Source of the DNA: Oscillospiraceae bacterium | GTDB taxonomy: Bacteria > Bacillota > Clostridia > Oscillospirales > Acutalibacteraceae | Direction: 5' to 3' | DNA: 10,311 bases | NCBI GenBank assembly: GCA_029013165.1 | Contig: JAQXMV010000049.1 | Span: 1 to 10,311 of the forward strand | Shown here: positions 6,529 through 10,311 of the stretch, piece after piece | Layout: every line of letters begins with the position of its first letter | How positions within the stretch are numbered: the first letter of the stretch is position 1 | Notes under the pieces: generated by a model | Seen by the model: the letters and a program-made list of their open reading frames with translations, nothing else | The model's database searches: none | What the model was told of the DNA's origin: nothing | Position numbers and translations under genes: made by a program

Positions 6529-6545
6529 TTTTGTTCACTTTCAAT

Positions 6546-6573
6546 TTTATATGAAACAGAGTATAAAAGTCAA
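6546..6573 (-). promoter_or_regulatory. Promoter of the FN3 protein gene
   Basis: TTGACT (6573-6568) is followed after 16 bp by TATAAA (6551-6546). Transcription would start near 6539, giving a leader of about 70 nt that includes the hairpin. Confidence 0.65.
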
Positions 6574-6674
6574 TATAAAATCACTGTTGTAAATTAATTT
6601 TACTATACTTATGCGAAATCTGTGTGAAATTTGCAAAAATTTTTTGAAAAATAATTTATTTTTTTCATACCCCG

Positions 6675-6703
6675 GTGAAAAAAATAAAAAACTATGCTAT
6701 AAT
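6675..6703 (+). promoter_or_regulatory. Promoter of the glycosyltransferase gene
   Basis: An extended -10, TGCTATAAT, ends at 6703. The -35 is weak (GTGAAA at 6675-6680, 17 bp spacer), as is common with extended -10 promoters. Its position rules out start codons upstream of about 6710. The 6467-6736 gap otherwise holds the divergent FN3 promoter and leader and AT-rich sequence. Confidence 0.65.
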
Positions 6704-6736
6704 ATCCACCCGAATAGAAAGAAGGCAGGTGAAGTC

Positions 6737-7438
6737 ATGGTATCGGTTGTTATCGTTGCCGGAAAAAACGATCGCTATCTTGAACGGCAGATTCGTTCAG
6801 TTTTGCCGCAGCTCGCTTTCGGCGATGAGATCATCGTCTATGACGAGCGTCCGGGCGGTCTGAATCAGAGAACGGCCGTCAGGCTTGCCGCAGAAGATTC
6901 CAGAGTACTCTGGATCGAGGGCAGGGACAAAGGTGCCGTGGCGAATTTTGTCAGTGCCGTGCGCTACTGCAAGGGCGACCGGATCTTTTTCTGCGACAGG
7001 GGCGATGTGTGGCTTCCCGACAAGCTGAAAAGAGTGAACCAGGCCTTTGACAACGGAGCCGATCTTGTGGTTCACAATGCCTATGTCACGGATACAGATC
7101 TGACCATAACCGACTACTCGCTTTTCAGCCGTTTTCATGTCCGGAAAGGCGTACTGCACAATCTTCACCGCAACGGATATTTCATCGGCTGTATGGCTGT
7201 GCGCAGAAAGATGTTCGGCAAGATTATGCCGATACCGAAGAACATACCGGGTTGTGATCTGTGGATCGGTCTGCTCTGTGAGATATACGGCAAGGTCAGC
7301 TATGTGGATATGCCGCTGGCTTATTGTCCGCTGGGCGGCAGAGCTGCCGTCAAGGAGGAAAAAGACCGTATGCTGAGCCGAAAGGCCAAACGAACCCTGA
7401 TAACGAAGCTATACAAACGGGTTATGTTCAAGAGCTGA
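6737..7438 (+). CDS. Small family 2 glycosyltransferase-like protein with altered acidic motifs
   Basis: This 233-residue protein resembles the GT2 (GT-A fold) glycosyltransferases that build cell-surface polysaccharides such as rhamnan or capsule, using nucleotide-sugar donors. Visible features are the VSVVIVAGKNDRYLERQIRSVL opening (residues 2-23), a GDEIIVYDE strand (29-37), CDRGDVWLPDKL (86-97), ADLVVHNAYVTD (108-119), GYFIGCMAVRR (148-157) and IPGCDLWIGL (170-179). Compared with the usual family patterns, SDDGS is YDERP, DQDD is DRGD, HDxW is CDLW and the RxHGxN stretch is GGRAAV. Activity may therefore be altered or lost. It has no membrane helix, but ends in a Lys/Arg-rich tail that could touch the membrane. 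The start at 6737 follows AAGGCAGGTGA and the promoter. The frame is open further upstream only by chance. It is monocistronic, not in a polysaccharide cluster. Confidence 0.8.
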   Translation: MVSVVIVAGKNDRYLERQIRSVLPQLAFGDEIIVYDERPGGLNQRTAVRLAAEDSRVLWIEGRDKGAVANFVSAVRYCKGDRIFFCDRGDVWLPDKLKRVNQAFDNGADLVVHNAYVTDTDLTITDYSLFSRFHVRKGVLHNLHRNGYFIGCMAVRRKMFGKIMPIPKNIPGCDLWIGLLCEIYGKVSYVDMPLAYCPLGGRAAVKEEKDRMLSRKAKRTLITKLYKRVMFKS

Positions 7439-7451
7439 GCACAAAATGATT

Positions 7452-7483
7452 GGCGGCGCTGTTTTTGCAGTGCCGCCGTTTTT
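7452..7483 (+). terminator. Terminator of the glycosyltransferase gene
   Basis: GGCGGCGCTG (7452-7461) pairs with CAGTGCCGCC (7468-7477), including one G-T pair, around a 6-nt loop. GTTTTT follows. It lies 14 nt past the stop codon and between convergent genes. The minus-strand side has only a weak T tail (AATCATTTTG), so any termination of the trmB operon here would be less efficient. Confidence 0.85.
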
Positions 7484-7514
7484 CTTGTTCTTGACTATTT
7501 CCGGGTGATGAGGT

Positions 7515-8186
7515 TTATCTTTTCCTGGCTTCAAGGCGATAGATCGGCTGACCCAGGTCGGAAAATCTTTTCTCATATTCCGTCACAATATTGCCCTCAA
7601 AGTCGCTGTGATGAAGATCCAGCGACAGATTTTTCAGCTCATAACCGGCGGCTGAAAACTCCTCAACGGAAAACTCAAAAAAATGCATATTGTCGGTCTT
7701 TTGGTGGATCTCACCGCCGTCTTTGAGCATGGCGGAATAAAGCTCCAGAAACCTGCGGTGGGTCAGTCTGTGCTTGGCATACCTTGCTTTCGGATAGGGA
7801 CAGGAAAAATTGAGATAGATCCGGTCAATGCTTCTTTCCGGTATGAATTTCGGCAGATATTCTGCCGCGCCGCAAATGAAACGCACATTATCAAGCCCGG
7901 CCTTTTTGACTTTTTCGCAGGCACCGACAATGACATTTCTGACTTTTTCCACAGCAATAAAATTCATTTCCGGATTTCGGGCGGCCAGCTCGGCGATGAA
8001 CTGACCCTTTCCGCAGCCGATTTCCATCTGAACCGGATAGTTGTTGCCGAAAATCTCCTCAAAATCAAAAAGCGATTTTTCTTCAAGGGCCTTGTTAAAG
8101 TCTCTCTCACTGCTGTCGGTGGAAAGAATATATTCCGTAACGGCCTCGACCCGTGAGTCGAGGTTCTTCTTTTTTCTCATTCTCAT
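7515..8186 (-). CDS. trmB: tRNA (guanine-N7-)-methyltransferase
   Basis: TrmB transfers a methyl group from S-adenosylmethionine to N7 of G46 in the tRNA variable loop. The 223-residue cytosolic protein has the normal length and Rossmann methyltransferase motifs: the SAM-binding EIGCGKG (residues 55-61), acidic Glu80 at the end of the second strand, LNFSCPYPK (125-133) with the downstream RLTHRRFLE segment, KTDN (163-166) and the C-terminal TEYE-RF-x-GQPIY block (202-215). The usual family motif is FxDPWxK; here the aspartate position is Cys129 and the Trp is Tyr. It is the second gene of an operon: the upstream amidohydrolase stop (TAA at 8193-8191) overlaps its AGGTAA ribosome binding site with a 4-nt gap, suggesting translational coupling. 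An ATG two codons in is an alternative start. Confidence 0.93.
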   Translation of the reverse strand: MRMRKKKNLDSRVEAVTEYILSTDSSERDFNKALEEKSLFDFEEIFGNNYPVQMEIGCGKGQFIAELAARNPEMNFIAVEKVRNVIVGACEKVKKAGLDNVRFICGAAEYLPKFIPERSIDRIYLNFSCPYPKARYAKHRLTHRRFLELYSAMLKDGGEIHQKTDNMHFFEFSVEEFSAAGYELKNLSLDLHHSDFEGNIVTEYEKRFSDLGQPIYRLEARKR

Positions 8187-8190
8187 AGGC

Positions 8191-9483
8191 TTACCTGTTT
8201 TTCAGTTTTGCAAAGACCTGATCCAGCTGATCTTCCACAAAAGAGTTCTTCTTCTGATTCGGATAGATGACCTTGCCGCCGAGGACAACGGCATAGGGTT
8301 CTCTCATCGCCTCGAGATCCGATAGAGGATTTGAGGGGAGAATCATCATATCCGCCTGCTTTCCCTCCTCGAGGGAGCCTGTCTCACCGTCGATGCCCAG
8401 GATTTCCGCGCCGGAAAGGGTGGCGGTGTAAATGGCTGTTGAGGCGGAAACGCCCATGAGCTCCTTGAAGAGCCAGACCTCTCGCCACATATTATACTGG
8501 GCGGCAAAGGGACAGGACGCGTCGGTTCCCAAACCCACGGGAACACCGTTTTCCATGGCAGTGCGGCAGCCCTGCATCATGCCCTCGGTGACAACGCCGC
8601 TGTTATAGACGCAGATTTCATTGAGCTTGGTGATTTCCGGCGAGATCTGGTTCAGCGCCACGGCAGGGGAGAAGGTGGGCACGACGGCGCCGCCGCGTGC
8701 TTTCAGGATCGCCTGCAGCTCACTGCCGAAATCGGCGCCGTGTTCCAGGGTATCGACGCCGCCGGTGATGGCGACCTCCATTCCTTTTGTGCTCTGGGTG
8801 TGAGAGGCTACCTTCATGCCGTATTGATGGGCTCTGTCGCATACGGCTTTCGTCTGCTCATAGGTCATTTTCACCTGACCGGGATAGCCTTTTTCCTTGG
8901 CGTCCATGACGCCGCCGGTGGTGCAGATTTTGATATAGTCGGCGCCCATGTCCCGACGTTCGTCAACGAGCTTGGCAAAATCCGCAGGCTCTGTGGCGGT
9001 CTCGGCGAAGGTGCCGTCGCCGTGTCCGGTGGGAGCCGTGATGGCAGGTCCCGGGCAGAAAAGCCGGGGTCCCTGTACCTTGCCGGACTTGATTTTTTCA
9101 CGAAGTCTGATATCGGCGCCCTGAAAATCGCCGCTGGTTCTCAGGGTGGTGACACCTGAATGAAGCTCGGCTTTCGCCGCGCTTGCCGCCAGAGAGTCGA
9201 GGATGGCTTTTCCGACGGTTGTTTTGGAAAGTTTGAGCACCATTTTTTGCGCCGGGCCGCCGGCGAGAACGGCGCTGGGTTTACCGGTGCCGAAAAGATG
9301 GGCGTGGAGGTTCACCAGTCCGGGCATAATGTATTTTCCCGAGCAGTCGATGACCTGTGCTTCGCCGTCAGTGACGGTACCGATTTTCTTGATTTTTCCG
9401 TTTTCCGTCAGGATATCCGCTTTCACGGCTTCGCAGTCTTTGCGGCCGCTGATGACATATCCGTCTTTGAGTAAAATCTTCAT
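8191..9483 (-). CDS. Metal-dependent amidohydrolase family protein
   Basis: This 430-residue cytosolic enzyme belongs to the amidohydrolase superfamily, in the branch that includes imidazolonepropionase-like proteins and Xaa-Pro or Xaa-Arg dipeptidases. The N-terminal beta-sandwich (residues 1-55) leads into PGLVNLHAH with metal ligands His60 and His62. The expected further ligands are Lys185 in YIKICTTGG (probably carboxylated), His228 in VASHTQ, His248 in TLEHGAD and Asp321 in LGTDASCP. The protein closes with the second half of the sandwich (GSLEEGKQADMMIL, 369-382). All active-site residues are present, so it should be a working binuclear hydrolase; the substrate (cyclic amide, dipeptide or other) is not determined. 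The start follows AAAGG at 10 nt. It is the first gene of an operon with trmB, an unrelated housekeeping gene. The promoter is near-consensus, suggesting strong expression. Confidence 0.92.
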   Translation of the reverse strand: MKILLKDGYVISGRKDCEAVKADILTENGKIKKIGTVTDGEAQVIDCSGKYIMPGLVNLHAHLFGTGKPSAVLAGGPAQKMVLKLSKTTVGKAILDSLAASAAKAELHSGVTTLRTSGDFQGADIRLREKIKSGKVQGPRLFCPGPAITAPTGHGDGTFAETATEPADFAKLVDERRDMGADYIKICTTGGVMDAKEKGYPGQVKMTYEQTKAVCDRAHQYGMKVASHTQSTKGMEVAITGGVDTLEHGADFGSELQAILKARGGAVVPTFSPAVALNQISPEITKLNEICVYNSGVVTEGMMQGCRTAMENGVPVGLGTDASCPFAAQYNMWREVWLFKELMGVSASTAIYTATLSGAEILGIDGETGSLEEGKQADMMILPSNPLSDLEAMREPYAVVLGGKVIYPNQKKNSFVEDQLDQVFAKLKNR

Positions 9484-9524
9484 TTTGCATAAACCTTTCT
9501 TTAGTTGTTCTCTTGTCAGTTAAC

Positions 9525-9553
9525 ATTATAATACGACCAGGGGGGTTTGTCAA
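9525..9553 (-). promoter_or_regulatory. Consensus promoter of the amidohydrolase-trmB operon
   Basis: A perfect TTGACA (9553-9548) is followed after exactly 17 bp by a perfect TATAAT (9530-9525). It lies 42 bp upstream of the start codon and would serve both genes. Confidence 0.85.
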
Positions 9554-9568
9554 AGAAAAGAAAAAAAC

Positions 9569-9578
9569 CTTTTAAAAG
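9569..9578. promoter_or_regulatory. Ten-base palindrome in the divergent promoter region
   Basis: CTTTTAAAAG is a perfect palindrome about 15 bp upstream of the amidohydrolase -35 box and 65 bp upstream of that of the DUF2804 gene. It is a possible operator, but the region is so A/T-rich that chance is a reasonable explanation. Confidence 0.2.
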
Positions 9579-9643
9579 TACACAAAAACAGGAAGTTTTC
9601 TTTGGTTATTCAAACAAAAGTTCTCTATAATTGTTAATAAATA

Positions 9644-9673
9644 TTGACAGTAATGTGAAAAAAAGTATATAAT
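9644..9673 (+). promoter_or_regulatory. Promoter of the DUF2804 gene
   Basis: A perfect TTGACA (9644-9649) is followed after 18 bp by a perfect TATAAT (9668-9673). Transcription would start near 9680, giving a leader of about 50 nt. Confidence 0.8.
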
Positions 9674-9688
9674 TCAAGTGGAGATAAT

Positions 9689-9712
9689 ATGATGGAGATG
9701 GAAATACGCTAA
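9689..9712 (+). other. Possible seven-codon leader ORF before the DUF2804 gene
   Basis: A mini-ORF encoding MMEMEIR starts 5 nt after a GTGGAG sequence and ends with TAA directly against the AAGGAGA ribosome binding site of the next gene. It lies wholly within the predicted leader RNA. It may be translated and affect translation of the DUF2804 gene, or be chance. Confidence 0.35.
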
Positions 9713-9728
9713 AAGGAGAAAGAGTCAA

Positions 9729-10311
9729 ATGGACTATAAGGGTATACTTTCCGAAAAGAGAATACCCGTTGAGCCGCCGGAGAATATTGTAGACGCCAAC
9801 GGCAGGGCGGCTTTCGGAACCTTCACAAAAGAATTTGAAAAGATGGATTTTCTCGGCGTCAAAAAGCAATCAAAATGGCTGCCGGATTCTGCAAACGCCT
9901 TTCGCCTGACGCAGTGGGAGGCCATTGAGATTAATTTAAAGGATTGCATTCTGCTCAACGGCGTGAGCGATATGGGTATCATGCGCATTGCTCTCACCGT
10001 CTTTTATGACAAGAAAAAAGGCAAGGTCACCTACTGGAAGAAAAACTTCAGCAAAAAAGAGGGCGGTGTCGCCCCGAATCTTCTCAACGGCAGTGTTACA
10101 CAGGCGGTCACCAAAGACCACACCATGAAGTGCGTCAATCATTTTGAGCAGGGAAAAGCCGATGTCAGCGGCGAAGCTTTCAATGAGAAAGCCGGTTATA
10201 TTAAATATGATTTTGACCTGACCAGAGTGTCTCTGCCCAGCGTTGTCAGCATTCCTTTCGGAGATAATAAGCCCCTTTATACCCAAAAGGATCTTTTCAA
10301 GGCTGTGGGCC
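9729..10311 (+). CDS. DUF2804-family protein (partial, runs off the window)
   Basis: The first 194 codons of an intact reading frame are visible. The start at 9729 is supported by AAGGAGA about 9 nt upstream and a consensus promoter. The product has no signal peptide or membrane helix. It matches my recollection of DUF2804 proteins, which are usually over 300 residues: an N-terminal segment (IVDANGRAAFG, residues 20-30), then SKWLPDSANAFRLTQWEAIEI, then a series of beta strands (CILLNGVSDMGIMRIALTVF, VTYWKKNF), and PSVVSIPFGDNKPLYTQKDL towards the end of the visible part. The many alternating polar/hydrophobic strands suggest a beta-rich fold. The biochemical function of this family is unknown to me. 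The gene is divergent from the amidohydrolase operon and shares a control region of about 100 bp with it. Its 3' end is outside the window. Confidence 0.7.
   Translation, partial: MDYKGILSEKRIPVEPPENIVDANGRAAFGTFTKEFEKMDFLGVKKQSKWLPDSANAFRLTQWEAIEINLKDCILLNGVSDMGIMRIALTVFYDKKKGKVTYWKKNFSKKEGGVAPNLLNGSVTQAVTKDHTMKCVNHFEQGKADVSGEAFNEKAGYIKYDFDLTRVSLPSVVSIPFGDNKPLYTQKDLFKAVG

Noticed and set aside
6611..6736. N-terminal extension of the glycosyltransferase to an ATG at 6611
   Set aside because: The extended -10 promoter at 6695-6703 lies inside it, the sequence is AT-rich with no domain match, and a good ribosome binding site precedes 6737.
9368..9490. Out-of-frame ATG 7 nt before the amidohydrolase start, giving a 41-codon frame
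   Set aside because: Its spacing from AAAGG is only 3 nt and it overlaps the conserved start of an intact enzyme. The true start has a workable spacing of 10 nt.
1..10311. CRISPR array, tRNA/rRNA genes, transposase or phage genes
   Set aside because: No spaced direct repeats, no tRNA-like cloverleaf with the usual T-arm sequence, and no transposase or phage-type proteins were seen on either strand.

Overview
The window looks like chromosomal DNA from an anaerobic, low-to-mid GC Clostridia-type Firmicute, possibly Oscillospiraceae/Ruminococcaceae-like; the family level is a guess. Support comes from sigma-A style promoters (TTGACA/TATAAT with 16-18 bp spacers), strong AGGAGG-type ribosome binding sites, and simple hairpin-plus-T terminators. 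Gene content agrees: a classical rubrerythrin (an oxidative-stress enzyme of anaerobes), formate-tetrahydrofolate ligase, and an FN3 protein whose C-terminus recalls clostridial IseA-like proteins. Nothing in the window is clearly a phage, plasmid, CRISPR or defence cluster.

Layout, left to right. At 70-1005 (-) is a GPH/MelB-type sugar-cation symporter that stops after about two thirds of the usual length and abuts AT-rich DNA of unknown nature. At 1276-1608 (-) is a small single-domain SLOG (DUF2493-like) nucleotide-binding protein with its own terminator. At 1892-2716 (+) is a secreted SGNH/GDSL hydrolase, then 2902-4581 (+) a complete formate-tetrahydrofolate ligase; each has its own promoter and terminator. 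Convergent to these is rubrerythrin, 4663-5196 (-), behind an inverted-repeat-rich leader. Upstream of it, 5315-6466 (-), is an exported protein with two fibronectin type III domains and an IseA-like C-terminal region, preceded by an attenuator-like hairpin. Divergent from it, 6737-7438 (+), is a small family 2 glycosyltransferase with altered acidic motifs. Convergent to that is a two-gene operon on the minus strand: a metal-dependent amidohydrolase (8191-9483) followed 4 nt later by trmB (7515-8186). Divergent from the operon, and running off the right edge, is a DUF2804-type gene (9729 onward) preceded by a seven-codon leader ORF.

The genes do not form one pathway. Most are single transcription units: one-carbon metabolism (fhs), oxidative stress (rubrerythrin), tRNA modification (trmB), envelope or secretion (SGNH hydrolase, FN3 protein, glycosyltransferase), and transport or scavenging (GPH symporter, amidohydrolase). 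I did not find a convincing new multi-gene system. The points most worth a second look are the truncated transporter and its junction, the leader structures upstream of the FN3 protein and rubrerythrin genes, the mini-ORF before the DUF2804 gene, and the changed catalytic motifs in TrmB and the glycosyltransferase.
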